Assembly: GCF_023343835.1 (NCBI RefSeq)
Contig: NC_064435.1
Location: 58,611,634 to 58,675,633 of the forward strand
DNA length: 64,000 bases
Reading direction: 5' to 3'
DNA from: Lagopus muta
Lineage: Eukaryota; Chordata; Aves; Galliformes; Phasianidae
A program made the position numbers and the translations under genes. The notes under the pieces were generated by a model. It searched no databases. It was not told where the DNA came from and worked only from the letters and a program-made list of their open reading frames with translations. Positions 10,501 to 25,500 of this stretch are shown one piece after another (position 1 is the stretch's first letter; the number at the start of each line of letters is the position of its first letter).

Positions 10501-13500
10501 TTGAATGTGTATCTTGGGAAAACTAGTTTGTGCAGCATCTTTTACGACACTTTCTCTCTTTGAAGGTAAAATTTCTTAGCAGTTGTCACTAGCTTTTGTG
10601 TTTCATAAGTGATATGTTTATGTACAGAGATAGACTGTCCAATAAGAAAACTCTAGTGTGACCCCTTGGAGCTGCTTTTATACATTCCAGCTTTATGGAT
10701 TTCACTTACTATATCCCATAGCTTGAATCAGTTAAAGAATCACAGAATCACAGAATGGCCAGGGTTGGAAGGGACCTCAAGGATCATGAATCTCCAACCC
10801 CAATGCCACATGCAGGGCAAGAAGAAAAGAAAACAAGGCAGTCTTATTCTCTTGCAGAGTACTATGTTTCTGACAATGCAAGGTCAAATGAAGTAGTGGT
10901 TAAAAGCTGACACAAAGTTGAGCATTTAATAAATGACTAGTTGGACCTCTGCAGCACATTTTTCCAAATATTAGCTCTGATTATAGTTTCAGAAATAACT
11001 TGACCTAATAGGCCTGGAGGAGGATAATTTCAGAGTACTTTGCAAGCCTATTGAAGTCAGCAACTGGTAGGTTTGCCTAATGCCTGCGAGGCATCTGGTA
11101 GTGTCAAGGTACAGTCAGAAGGCAATTTAACTGGCATAAGAGCAAGTGATAATGTTGAGAGGATGGTCCTGGGGGGGGGGGGGGGGCACCTGCCCTGCTG
11201 TGCTGCACCTCAAGGATGCACCCAGGGGATGCAGCCAACAAAGAGCCTCCTGGGTGCCCCTGTCCTCCCATTCTCACACCTAGATCCCCATCGTCCCATC
11301 ATCTGGCACATCCTGTAGAGGGTGACAGGGGTTCACTTGCTCTAAGCAAAGCCCACTCACAGTCACTCAGACTTGACACTTATAAATCAAACTCTTTCTC
11401 CCCTAATTTCAGCATAGGATCCTCTGCTTGGACCGTGCTATTTATGGTTTGTATTATACCGCGCTACGAAAGATTTTTGTGTAAGCCCATAATAACTGCA
11501 AGCAGGCAAGTGCTCACAAGTTCTGAATCTGCTCTGAAGTAAGGTGAAGGCAAATAAAACTATAATGCTATCTGACTCTCCTTTTATCTGTAAATAACTT
11601 TTTTTTTTTTTCCTGTTACTACTAGCAGCAAATTAAGGCTTTTGGAAAATATCAGTCACTTCTAAACTTGTGGGAGAATCTGGCGACAAAGTTCAGACAA
11701 AAACAGGCTTTAGTTTAATGACATTAATCAGAAGATGTGATGTCTCACTTCCTTTTTGATTACCTCATCTATGACATCCTGGTGTGTTCTTAGAGCCCAG
11801 TGTGTGAATGCTCTGCAGCCAGAATGTTCAGGAGCAGCTGGGAATAGTGTTTGCACCTGGCTTCTATTGAATATGGGCATGGTCAGGAAGTTTCTGGGGC
11901 ATGAGGAACACCCAGATCTCATGTTTTTCAAACACCATTGAGCAATGACAATGGGCAGCATCAGAACTGCTATGATACAAACTCAAGCAAAACTCGACTC
12001 CAGTGATGCAGTACCCAGTGTGAACAGTCAGTTAAAGAAGGAGGCATCACTGAAATATTTTAGTCTCCAGACACTGCTCTTTCAACCAATAGCTCAGCTG
12101 CCACAAAGTTATGCATAGACATTACTTACTATCACAAGTTCATCTAAGACAATGCATCTGTGGTCCTTTAGAAGCATTAGCCCTTGGCTATAAGGATGCT
12201 GTTTTTCTGGTGGTTATCTGTGAGGCAAACTTCCTCTGGGCACTCTCCTACTGCCCTTAGCAATGTTCTTGCATGTGCTATTTTCCCACTGGCAGGACCC
12301 CATCACAGAAGAAAAAGTTCAGAGGATGAAGGAGCAGTTCATGTCTGCCTATGATGTCACCACAGATGGCCGCTTGCAAATCCAAGAGGTATCTTCCCCC
12401 AACCCAGTTGTTGTTTGTTTGTTTGTTTGTTTTTTCAGATAGAAGGAGGATGGGGACCTAAAGCAGACTTGGCAGATATGGGAGATATGAGAATCTGAGG
12501 GGGGAGGAGGTGTAGTCATGGAGTACTGCATTCACCAGATCTCTTGGTCTGGTCTTCATTCCATAGCAACTACATGACAAGCTGGTATTTCCCATGTGTG
12601 TCTGCAGCCATCCAAGCTTCCCTTCCCTTCCCTTCCCTTCCCTTCCCTTCCCTTCCCTTCCCTTCCCTTCCCTTCCCTTCCCTTCCCTTCCCTTCCCTTC
12701 CCTTCCCTTCCCTTCCCTTCCCTTCCCTTCCCTTCCCTTCCCTTCAGCTTACAGATATGATTTTGGGGTTGGTATGTGTGTTTTTCAGCTTGCAAATATG
12801 ATCTTGCCAGATGATGAAAACTTCCTGCTGCTTTTCCGACGGGAGACTCCCTTGGACAACAGTGTGGAGTTCATGCGGGTCTGTTTTTCTGCCTTCCTCA
12901 TTCCCTTGAACACCAATTGCCCCAACCTTTTCTGTAGCACCTGTTCTGTATCACTGATAAATCCAGTCCTGATAAATCCAAAGCTCTGCACCCAGTACAG
13001 TGCAGACCAGGAGGGCCACCATTTAAGCACAGTCCTGAGCTGATGAGTTAGCCTGGGCTGTGAAGGCACACAGACACATCCCTGCCCCATTCAGGGACAC
13101 TGAGAAATTCACCTTTGGCAGGATGGGCACAGGGACAGTTATAAAATGTAAAACTCCTTTCTTTCTCTTCAAGTTGCTTCAGATGAAAGTTTTGGCTTTT
13201 TGTAAGACTATTTGCAGTTCTTATTTCACATCCAAGCTCAGGGCTTCTGCAGATCAATGGCCAGCTGCATACTGGCCTGGACTCAGGGCAGTAACCACTT
13301 TGAGAAACTGCATGTACAAATTAGGTAAGAAATGTGGCCCAGTTTCTCAGTCTTTTCTTCCTTTTATAGAATGCATGTCTACATTAAATATGCGATCGCA
13401 GCATGTCACGCATACAGCACCCAAATTAGAGTAATTGCTATTGTGTGGAAAGTTTATTTTATTTTGTCCACAATTAATCGAATGCTGGGTAACAGAACAG

Positions 13501-16500
13501 CTAGCTCATTAGGGAGGTTCTGATTCAGATCTTTATGATTTATCTCCTGTGTGAGTGATTACTGGCAACATGTAAGGTCATATCAATCTATCCCCATCCA
13601 GATCTGGCGCAGTTACGATGCTGATAGCAGTGGATTTATTTCAGCTGGAGAACTCAAAGTAAGTTGCTCTAACCAGTGTCTTTGAGTTTGATCTACAGCT
13701 CACAGATGTCAACAGGAGCCTATTCATCGACTTTAACAATTTGCTGCCTTTTTGTGTGATGACAAATGGCACATCAAGCTCATTCACAGCCAGTTTAAGG
13801 GCTGGGCACCCTCCAGCCTTCTGGCATAGCTGCAGGGACCACAGTGGGTGAGAGGAAGATCTGCCATCCCTCCTGCTGTTTCACTGCCCCATTGCCCTGC
13901 CTATTTTGATCTGAGATCACTTAGCAGACGCTGTGGGACTTAGCTCTTGTGTATTTTGTGGCTGAACTATTCCATTACAACTGATTCCAGTATGCTCACT
14001 TAGGGACAGTTTGATTATTTTCTGATTTATTTGCAAAAATATTTTGCAGTATGAACTTCAGGGGAAATTGAAGGCCTGAGTACTAATTGGGAATGTGAAA
14101 TTAGATTCATGTGACTGCTGAATTTGAGTCTATTTTCTTACTGTTTCTTCTTGAATTTCTCTAAGTAATATTTGACTCTTTCCTGGTTACAGGATTTCTT
14201 GAGAGATCTCTTCTTGCAGCATAACAAGGTGGTTACTGATGCAAAGTTGGAAGAGTATACTGATACAATGGTAAGCAAAGAGAGCAATAATATTGTTTAG
14301 GTTATAATACTGCCTAAAAGCATCCCTCAGGGTCTCAGTATTTGATGCCATAGGGGTCCTCTCAAAAGGTGTTTCTTTTCCCAGAGTTCCCAGTGGGAAG
14401 CTAGACAGCACACAGCTTCTACTTTGCACTGTACTGGATCAGCTGTGAACAACATTTCAGGTTTGAGTTGAAGTGTTTATTATGAGAAAGCAACCTGACT
14501 TTGTGCCACAGCAAACTGAGCCCTAAACCTATTCAAATCAATAGGTGAGGTGTATTCTTCTTCAGCCTCAGCCAGGGCTCCATCCAGCTTCCTCCCTTGT
14601 TCCTTCCAAGCAAATCCTTTTGCTCCTCAGAAATGCTGGCATCTTTCACTTTTTCTCTGCAAAATATGGAGAGCCCTGCTAGCTCCCTGAAGGGCTGGAA
14701 ATCTCAATGCTCACAGGCTTTGATTCTTCCCCTGCCTTCTTACAATGAAGCTTTTATCCTGCAATCATCAGCAACATAATATTTGGCATAAGTTTAGCAT
14801 CAGTCAGTCACCTGGGTTTCAGAACAACTTATTGTGACTAACCATCTGAAAACAAGAAAGGAAAAAAAAAAATCATCAGCCCATTTCTGATGTTGTTATC
14901 AAGGCTATCATTTCACTTCCACCAGGAGACATCTATCGTTGCAATTTTCTAAATGATTTTCAGATGGAACTGTCTTGCTTCTTGGCACAAAATCTGTGTT
15001 TTCACCTATAGTAGAGCTTGGTATGCAAACAAATGAGGAGCTGCCCATGTATTTTGCAATATGATGTTATGTATGCATGTAGCATCTGTGACTAAAAATG
15101 TCACTCTTTAGAGCAAAGCAAGAAGCTGTACCTAATGGTGTACAAAAGCGTGTGCATCTTTTCATGTTTATAGGACAGTTAAGGGAGAGGAAAGCTTTCT
15201 ACAGAAGTTATTTTCCATCTGGAAGAGCTTGAAAAACAATAAAAACCCAGAAGCTGCAGCCAGAACAAAACCTTTCCAGCAGAGTTTGCAGGTAGCAAAC
15301 AGCTTTTAGGCTGCTCCATTAAGATTCCCTTAGCCAGTAGCTCTTCTCTGACCTGGTGCTGCTGGGGAACACGCAGTCTGAAGCTTGTAGATATTATGCA
15401 GATAATTTCATCCAATTTCTTCCCTTTCCGATAATTTCTCAAAAAGGATCTATGATTTCTGCCACCCCAGTGCAGCTAGATAAAATGTGGTTGGAAAGAA
15501 ATGTGGTGTGGTAATGCAGCACAGGGCTGACAGCCAGGAGGTCTGGTTTCTATTCTCCTGGTTTTTACTGATGGGCTTAGTGTTTTTGAAGAGGCAGTTG
15601 TACAGTTATCCTGTACTAAAATGGAGGATATGCATTCTGTGCATCACGGCGAAGAGCTCCCACATGGACAGCACCTATATAGAAGTGGACACAGATTGCA
15701 TGGGAATTTGCCTGAAGCAGTAGTGCAAAATTGCAAGGAGGAAAGAAAAATGCACTCTTCTGTTTTATCTGCCCATTAAAAAGGGGAAAAACAGAAAAAA
15801 AGGAAAAAGTGACTTGAGCTACCAAGATTAAAGGTGTGATGCCAAGGTCCAGAGCAGTGGGAGACCCCTGCTTTCTCTTCCTGCTTTCCATATGGAGCAA
15901 GGAAGTCCTGGTGGGTCTCTGCCACCATCCCAACTGCCTGGGAAAACAGGGTGAGTGCAACCATGAGATACTTTGATGCAAAGCAGGGGCTTTATATTTT
16001 TACAGGCTTTTACAGGCTCTCTATTGCTTTTTTAGCAACCAGCAACACTCACTCCTTTACTGCAGAATGGAAATAGTTCTATTTCTTTCTCCCATATCTT
16101 TGTTTCCACCCTTATTTAGAGCGCAAGGTCTTCTGAACATGGACCTTTTTCTGCTTTGCGCTGCTTCAGGGTCTCTGATAGTGGCCCAGCCATCCTGCTC
16201 AGGGCTTTCACATGCCTCTGTAATAACATTTGGTCCAAAGAAGCTGTGTCCCAAGGAGCTGTAATCCCATCTGTCTCCACAGGCATTTACAGATCTCTGC
16301 CCTCTTCTTTGTGCACTCCACAGCTGACTGCATACTTCTTAAGTAGATACTGATACACCAAGTGGGCCCTAGAGCTTTTTGGAGACAGGGATAAAGGGGA
16401 AAAGACAGAAACTATCATCTTAAAGAAGATAGCCCAGGCATGAAAGAATGAAATTTTACAATTCTTTGCTGGATATTTGCAGCTTTAGCTTGTGGGAGGT

Positions 16501-19500
16501 AAATGGCCAGGGAATGTCAACTACATCCAGTTTGCTTATGCTGTTATGAATGATCATATAGTATATAAAATAAATCAATCAACTTATAAATAACAGCTGA
16601 GATATCTGGAAAGAGGGATGCAGCTTTCCTTTGGAAGTATTGCTTCTTTCTTTGAAGAGCCACAATCACCAAGAACGCCTCAAAGAAGTGCCCTCCTTTC
16701 CCTGATCTGGGTTAAACACAGCACAGCAAATACCTGAACAGGTGTGACATACACACACTCTCTCATACATATTTATAATTTTATATAATCTTAAATATAT
16801 ATTTTATATATATTTACATATTCCTATGGATAAATACATCTCTCAACCCTTCATTTTCAGCTGTTTCAAGTGAGACAGAGAGAAACCAGAAAAACTGAGA
16901 TAGTTTTCTGCTCTGCTTTACTATTACTTGAGGCCCTTTCACACTTTTAACATACGTATATTGGTTGACTGCAGAAAGGAACATCATTTTATTGAGTTGC
17001 TTAGAAGCTATTTGTATGCAGGCTATTCTGTTTCCTTATGACCTTTACATCCTTTTTTCAGAGAACACTGATTTAGATTAAGGATGGATGAGTCATGAAC
17101 CATTGGGAAGAAATGAGGTAGGGAATGTGTTGGAATTGCACAGTCCCCATGAGTTTGTTAAATCAAATCTGTAGCATCCTTCAAGTCCCTGGGGAAAGTT
17201 GTGAGAAAAGAACATTTGAGTGCTCAAGACTCTTGATGAGGGAATTAAAGCAGCAGTTCTGTGCTGTGGAAGCCCCTTTGCAGGATTTGTGTTAGCTTTT
17301 GTGCCTATATGTACATATGTTTGTATTAGCAGTAATAAAGAGTGCACTAATATTTACACTCATGTGCTTGCATGAGAAGATAGCGATGTGATGTTCTGAA
17401 TTCTTGAAAGTAGTTTGTGTGTGTTTGTCTTCTTCTAGAAGAGAAAAACCATAGGCTTCTAGACTGAGAGCTGTGGGCAGGGAGCAGATGCTCAGGGGCA
17501 GAAACAGATCTTTATACTGCTCTAAGCTTCTCTGAGCAATGAGAAGATGTCCCAGAGGTACAGTACTGGTACAGACAAACTGGGCATAGTTGAAAGCGGG
17601 GTGTAGTTTTTAAGAGCCTGATGAGAACGTACTTCCTTCTTAAAGCAACACAAAATGGAGAAATGAAAAGTTGTCCCATTATTGCTTCATCACAAAAAGA
17701 AAAAAAGTGGATGGAGGGATTACAGTAGCACTAACAACCTTTCCCATGATCCTGGGGAAGTTTCTGTCGATGAATATCCAGCTCATCCTTGCATTTGCCA
17801 GGCTTTTGTCATGAGTGACAGCTTCTATACATGTGCATGCACACAGCTGTGTACTTCAGCACGGTGTTGTATATGCCTGAGTCTGAAAAAGATGTCACCG
17901 TAATTTCTGATGAAGTTTAGTATTGATCTCTTGTCTTCTGCAGTAACAAAATTCTCACTCAGCTCTTGCATTTATTATTGCCTTGTTCACAGAACCACTG
18001 ATGGTTCATAGCTTCTCATATAGCAGCATGCTACTTCTGGCTTGTAATCTCAATATCTGCAAGATACCTGCAGGGAAAGCTCAATTCTGAGGCACTCTTC
18101 AGCAAATTATGTTGTATATACCACTGTAACTGTCACTCATAGAACATCAATACTCTCTTTTTGTATTGGTAATATCGGACTGGGCAAAATAAGCTCCTTT
18201 AATTTGAGAATTATTATATTTTAGCAAAATGCATAAGATAAAAAACATAAAGTAGAATACTCTCCCCACCACAAACTGAATTTCTGGGGAAACAGTCATG
18301 TAAGTGTGGTGAATAGTAATACAGTAAACGTTGGTCATGAAATACAGCCTTTGATGGAAATCAGTATATGAATACAGCTGAAGATGAATCTTTTCCCCAG
18401 GGAAGCCAATAGAGCAGTCTTCCCAGCTGTAACACTGTCATGGTTTAACTGTGCATATCAGCAAAATTTCTGGGCATGGAGCTGCATATCTTGAGCAGTT
18501 ACTGACCTCACACATGAACTGCAGCTGGCTATGTGAGGGCTCTTGGTCTTCTCAGTATGAAGGGAACAGGCTTACTTCTCCCTGAAAGGTGATCTGCATC
18601 CATAGGAATTAATAGTGCTCTACCTTTGTTTTGTATTGGATGAAGAGGGGAGGTTTATATTGGATGTAAGGAAGACTTTTTTTACAATAATGGTGGTGAG
18701 GCACTGGTACATGTTGCACAGAAAAGTGGTGGAAGCCCCATCCCTGGAGATACTCAAGGTCAGGCTGGATGGGACTCTGAGTAACCTCATCTACATTACA
18801 GGGGAGTTGGACTAGATGACCCCTAAGGGTCCCTTCCAACTGAAATAACTGTATAATTCTATGACTATTGCTGCTTTTGTGACTGCAGGCTGTCCTCTCT
18901 GCAAGGACAATGCTAGAGGCTCAGAGTGGGTACTTCTTTGGCTGTGAATTTCTGTCTGTCTCTGCTCTTTGCCAATGCATGTGTACTTACATAGAGAAAA
19001 TCCAGATGATCTAGCTCCTTATCACCATATTGGCAAAGTGTATCCATATTAACAAATTTTTTTACAACCACCAAAGGAATAGTACAATAGAAAGAAATCT
19101 TTGTTACAGTGATAGCCTAAACTGAGCATGTTGTGCTTCTGAACATGCTCTGATCAAACTTTCTGAAGCTGTATAAATACGATAGCGGAGTGTGGCCCAA
19201 GACGGGTAGTTTACAGGTGAGTTCTTTGTACATCCCTTCTCCTGGTAGTGGTCAAGGCAGGCCTCTCTCCCAGGCAGATACTTGAGGATGCCATGCCTCT
19301 AGGAGACCACATCTACAGTTCTGCATGGGCACTGCAACCATCAGCCCTCCTAAACCCATCCACCACCATGAGAGCCACCCTCTCTGAGAGCTTTCTCATG
19401 GCCCTGGATCACTGTGATTCCACTCACTGATGAAAGGCTGCCTTATTGTGTGTGGCAGGAGGGCTCACACACAGTTCATTTATGCCATGGAGGGAAATCT

Positions 19501-22500
19501 GGCCCCACATCACTTCTAGACTTAATCCCAGTTGTTCTGTTGTCTTCGGTTTTGCACTGCTCTTGCTGTGACATAAGCCAGCAGAAGCAGAAAATTGCAT
19601 TTCAGCTCAAACTTCACTTCTAAAGAACAGAACTCATGGAACGCAGGTTCTGGCTTTCAAAAATCCCTGCAAATAACAGTTTGTTCTTTTAGGCACCAAA
19701 GGACCCTTAGAAATCCCGCACTAAATGACTTGCCTAGGTTACACAGGCGCTATAACCTGGGGGGCAGAGAACAGAGCTTCTGTACCGAGGGTAAATTGCT
19801 GGCCACAGAGCCTTCAGGGCTCTGCAAGAGCCTGCTGGCCCCAGCAAAAGGGGACACATGCAATCTTCCACTTGGCCTGTGTCACTGTTATATCCCCTGA
19901 GTACCTGCTGTACTCCTCAGCTATATTAGTTATAGCTGACATCATATAGGTAGTCAAGATATGTTGTGAGAGCAGCTGGGTAGGCAGGAAACAACTCTAC
20001 GTTCCCTCCAGGGATGACACACTTCATTACACATCAGAGAAGGGACAGGAAAGCATTTAGAAGCAGGCCCTAGTAATTCTGCTGATCACAGACCTATTTA
20101 TTTTGCTTATTTACTTTTCTCCTTATCTCTGTCACAGAAAATAATTTCAATTTATAATCTTACAGGGCTCTTCAAAGCATGTTTGTCATATCTTGGTGTT
20201 TCAGTGGCCTTCTTTACAACACCTGATTGAGAAAGCAGAGATATTTCCTTTGCTTAATTCAAAGCCTATGGCAGTTTTGAGTTTGCACTTTTAGTGCACA
20301 CTGTAACAACTCTTGTTTTGCAAAAACAGCTCTCAGTTATGCTCTGTCTGCCTCAGAGTACACACATTAAATTCAGACAAACAGAAGTAAGACTTCCCTG
20401 GTGTGCTTCCATTAAAATGTCAGTGAGTTAATTTGTGCAAACACTTTAAAACATTGGCTAGCTTGACAGTAAGACAAATGCATCATTTTATAAAGCATAC
20501 TGCTGGATGCAACAAAGCTTTTAATAAAATTGTGTGCTATTTAAACATGCCAGACCTTATCCTTAACCACATTGAGATGTTTCCTATCAGCCTGGCAGCA
20601 TAAATATACCTTCCAAGAGAGTAAACTGAAAATCCATCAAGTTTAACATATCAAGATGGTGTGTAAAGGCAAAAGTTTAAATTAGAAACAATCTCATAAC
20701 AATTTCAAATGTCTTCTTCTCCCATTATGTATGTCTCATCATATGGGATGGGAACCCTCTGTCATTCTTTGATCACTTATGTACACAATTAGCAGATCAG
20801 ATCAAACAATTGTGTGCTTGAAATTTGAAAGCTTAATTAATATACATTTCCCCAGGCTTTTCTATCCCGAGATTGCCAAGTAGTGTGTATGCATGAGCTA
20901 CAGTTGTCCAAATAATAGGATTAGGTCTATCTTATTAGCTGTGGTACCTGAACTAATTCAGAGAACAGTATTCCATCTTTGCTAGACATTTTCCATCTTT
21001 TGTGTGGAATTCAAGATGCAAGAATTAACCAAGCATAGCGCTTCCTGCAAGACTTTCTTTTCTCTCTGTTGATTGGGATGAGAAATCAAAAAATCACAGA
21101 GGTTTGAATTTGTTTCTTCCAGGATACTTTTTGCAGGAAAAAAAAACAAAAAAAAAACAAAAAAAAAAAAACAAACAGAATTTGAAAATGCAAAGATTTT
21201 GTCTTGGTATTGCAAAAGCAGAGCTGAGTGACAGAGGTCAGAGAGGGGAGTTGATATAAGTGGATGTAGTAAACCACTGAAAGTAAAATGTTAAGCTCAA
21301 AGATAGACCAAAATTGCCTGTGGATGTTTCTTTTCATTAATCATTCCACTGAAGAACGTATTACTTTTACAGTTAAATTTGTTTTAATGAGATCTGCACT
21401 GCTGCTGGAAAACAGTGAAGGGTTCAGAAATTAAAGCTATCATTGCAAGGACATTTCTCCCCTTTGTGGCACAGCATGAGCAGCTCCAGCTCCTAACCCT
21501 GCCTTCAGTCTTGTCCTGTTGTGGCCAACATCTGTGTTGACTTCAGGGCATTAGTTTTCCAGTGATGTCAGTATGGAACTTCTGTCATCCATATAAGCTT
21601 TACACTTTCTCTCAATGGGAGGAAAAGTGGGCCCATACAGAGTGCTCTTCAAAATTCCCTTCCAGATCTCAGTAGTACAAGTTACAGAAGAATTAATGCA
21701 ATAAGATCCAGTTGCAGAATCTTATCTACAGCCAGTACAGCAAAGAGCTACTGCAGGCTCAGCACATGTGCCAGAGTACAGGAGAGGGAGAAAAAAGGCA
21801 TCGTGTATAGATGTGGGCATCCCAAGGTACAGCAGCTCCCAGCCCTTACCTCTACTTATGCAGAGTGTCAGGCCCCTGTTTCACTGCTGGGCAGTGCTCA
21901 AGACATGCTATGGGTTCATTCATCCTGGAGATCATGCCAGGTCAGGATGTGTCACAGCGTGTTGCTCAGGGACATGATTTAGCAGAGGGTTGTTAGGGTA
22001 GTATGGTTAAGTTGTGGCTGGATTTGATGATCTTTAAGGTCCTTTCCAACCTGAGCGATTCTATGATTCTATGTCCACTCCTTATGAGCCTACAGGGTTG
22101 GGGACTGGCATCTGCAGTTACATGAATAAGCAAATGAGGTTCATGCAAGCACAATTAATGCATGTTCTTCTACAGAGGATGTGACGAAGAGTGGTAATCC
22201 ATCTTAGTAAAAAAAATTTTTTTTTCCCCAACTACACTATAGAATACATTTTTTCAAGAACTTTGATCCTGAAGACATTAGTTTTTGCAACCCATTAAAC
22301 TCTTCCCCTGTAACTGACTCTTATTTGTGCATTGCAGAGAAACAACGTACTAAATCTATTAAATGAATAGATAATACCTGGTGTTGAATCACCAAAAAGA
22401 TCACATTAAGAAAAGGATACAATTCAGGAAAAGATAGCTTTAGCATTCACACAGATCAACCTCTCGATGCCTGAGGCCTGAATCTTCCCAGTCCTGTCAC

Positions 22501-25500
22501 TTTCTTGAGGCAGGCTTTGAGCCAGACATGCAAGCCCACCAGCTCTAGCAGCACCCAGACGTGGTCTGAGTGTCTGTCAGGAGGTGAAACTTGCACCTCA
22601 GCCACTCGGCAGCCACACTGACAGTCAATGATAACAACAGAGCTGGGCTGGAAGTGTTTAGAAGCTTCAGTGTTTTTTCCAGGGACAGTGTTTAGGTGCT
22701 TAAGTTGTCTGTCAGAGACCTGTCTTCATTGGAACGGTGTCTGGCTGCTTTGCTTCTCAATGCCAGAAAGCCAACACAGAGAGGACGTTGCTGTACACTT
22801 GCTTACCAGGTCACAGGGCACAGCAAAATATCTGCCAACTTCTTTTATATATCTTCTCCTCATCTGCCTATCTATTTCATAGCAACCCTATCTTTTATCT
22901 TTTAGATGAAAATCTTTGACAAAAACAAGGATGGACGTCTGGACCTGAATGACCTGGCAAGGTAGGCTTCAATGACACTGATGCAGTTTTTCAGCTAGCA
23001 ATGACACATCCAGGCAAAGTGATGACTTTCAGCAATAATATCTCTCTGGAGACATGCATCTGAATCCTAAAACAAGTCAGGCTCTCTGATGTAGGCATCC
23101 TGGGTTTCTAATGCATGGTTAACACTGTGATATTCTGTGAGGATGTGGCTGAGGAGTCAAGGTGGCACTGCCAGTGTGCTTGGCCATGTCGGCAGGGGAG
23201 AATTTGGAGACACAGGAGGAAGATGCTTATAGATGAAAATGGTAGTTTAGTCTCTGCCCCTTTTCTGTCTTTGACAGCTGAAGGCTTTTGGTTTTTTTTT
23301 TTGTTTTTTTTTTTTTGGCAATTGGCACTGTATACAGATAGAGTATGCCTGTATATGTAATGTATGTGCAGTCAGGTATGACTTTAATCGCATGGGTTAA
23401 ACAACTTAAAATACCAGTTTGGGGGATGAGAAGCAGAGGCACTGCCCTCAGTACTCAGGTCAGCGTTACTTCGTCCTTTCCTTTTCCAATGCTTCATGAA
23501 GAAAACAGTGGCAGATTACTATTTCCTGTAACGCAGCACAGCAGCCTTTACAAACTGGGATAGTTCAGAGCAGTACGTATGTAGTTGACGAAGTGGCAAG
23601 ATCTTAATTTAAATCTCTCTCTTCAGGATTCTGGCCCTCCAGGAAAATTTCCTTCTTCAGTTTAAAATGGATGTAAGTATTTCTTGATGCATTCCTCCCA
23701 TTCCTCTCAGATAAGATAACTTACGCTAGAACCTGACTCTATTTTTTTTTCCTTTTTCACTCGCTCTCTCTGCACGCAGGCTTGCAGCACAGAGGAAAGG
23801 AGGAGAGATTTTGAGAAAATCTTTGCACACTACGATGTTGTGAGTCCAAGCAACATTCCTTTGTGGTCTCTACATGATTAAATATATGACAGTGCCAGAG
23901 CTCATGGCCAGAAGTGCTCATGTGAAGGTGGGGACAGAGGTGGGCAATGCTCAGGGACCTCATAACAAAGGATACATTTTCACTTTTTCCACTGCCTTGG
24001 CCAGTACTGCTGCATCAGCAATATCTCTGTACAGGAGACACATGGGCTGTAGAGAGCATGGTGCCTCTAGCTGCAGTTCTCCAGCAATTTGGGACTCGCA
24101 TCATCACCCTGAGAAATGAAACCCCTTTCAGAGCTTAACCAAGAGTTATTTTAAATCTGGCCCAGGATGGCCAGGACTGCCCTAGCATTGGTTAGAAAAC
24201 AGCAGTCTGGTGCCACTTCTGTCACTCCCACAGTGGAGTGGTATGGTGACTAGCAAGCCTCACAAAATAGTGGGAGATATTACTGCCACTTAAGGGGAAG
24301 AGACGGTCTGGGATAAGGGATGACAGTGCTATTGGGCTCAGTGAATAGGTGGATGGGTTTTGACTTACTGGAAGGTTTCGATGTTTCTTTCATCTGTCAG
24401 AGTAAAACGGGAGCACTTGAAGGCCCAGAAGTGGATGGATTTGTCAAAGACATGATGGAACTGGTCAAGGTATCTGCATGTTTTTTTTCTTTTTATTAAT
24501 ACCCTTTATGTCCAAGAGGAAAGTCCTTATTCTGATAAAAATATGTAAGCAGAGCAAGAGTGGGAACATAGAGTCAAATTTAATTTCAATCAGACAGAAA
24601 CAAATGTCATTGCCTCAGAATATTCAGCATAGAGCATTTCACCACATCACAGAAATTCTATCTGACAAATTAATACAACTTGACTCAGCAACTGTATTTA
24701 AATCCATTCTGTTTCATACTCCGAGCTGGGCAGATGTTATAGCATCACAAACCACCTGGTCTACCCACACACATACATTTTTTTCCCTAACAATGTAATA
24801 TTTAGGCTAAAATAGCTAAAAGGTGTTGAGTAAGCTGGAAAAGAGATATATGCCTTTGCCTTTTCATATATTTGAGTGAAAAGCCATGATCAGAGCTGAG
24901 AGTCTTCAGCTCCAGCTGACAACAGCATAGACCAACGTTTCTCAGAGTATCACCATGCCTGAACATCAGGAAGTTCATGCGTGGGATCCTTAACGGTTGT
25001 GATTTTATAAGGCCACAAAGTCAGCTTTAGAGGGAGACACTCCTCAGCATGCCTTGGAGTTCATGGGCCAGGAGGTTGAATGGCTGAAACTTCAGCATGG
25101 GACTATTCAGTGCTGCCTATGCTACAGAAATCCTCTTCAGCTCACTTCAACCATCTTTCCCTATGATCTTGCCTTCAGGTTGAAAGAACAGCTGTGCAAA
25201 GAGTAAAGGGCAACTCATATCTAGGAGGTGGCTCACATGTCAAAGAACTGTTGCTTAAATCCTTAAATTCTGCCTCCTCACTGATGCTATGATTGTAACT
25301 TTACTGACATGGATTGGTCATCAGAGATTCTTCTTTATTCTGTTTTGGCTGTGCCAGCATGATCTCATAGTTTATTATGTCATCAAAGAGCTACACAGAA
25401 AAATCACTTGATCTCTCTCTGTAGTCAAGAGTACTGTGCCAGTGTGTCACTTACAACAGCAGAGTCCACTTGTTTTGAATTACCTTGAGTTTTCAGATAC

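Larger units (their letters stand above)
4958..12295 (+). other. SCGN intron 2
   Basis: A 7,338-base GT-AG intron. It holds a + strand CR1 fragment (5762-6030), a short - strand CR1 tail (10735-10820), a compound tetranucleotide microsatellite (10421-10486) and a run of 16 G (11171-11186). No exon with good splice sites and homology to a family I know was seen in it. Confidence 0.9.
14271..22905 (+). other. SCGN intron 6
   Basis: The longest intron, 8,635 bases, GT-AG. It contains two + strand CR1 fragments (18640-18865 and about 21900-22073), an AT-rich patch near 16740-16815 and an A-rich stretch at 21138-21179. No additional exon was recognised. Confidence 0.9.

Noticed and set aside
12544..13043. 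Open frames of repeating SLPFP or EGKGR residues
   Set aside because: Translations of the TTCCC microsatellite; pentamer repeats stay open in all frames by composition.
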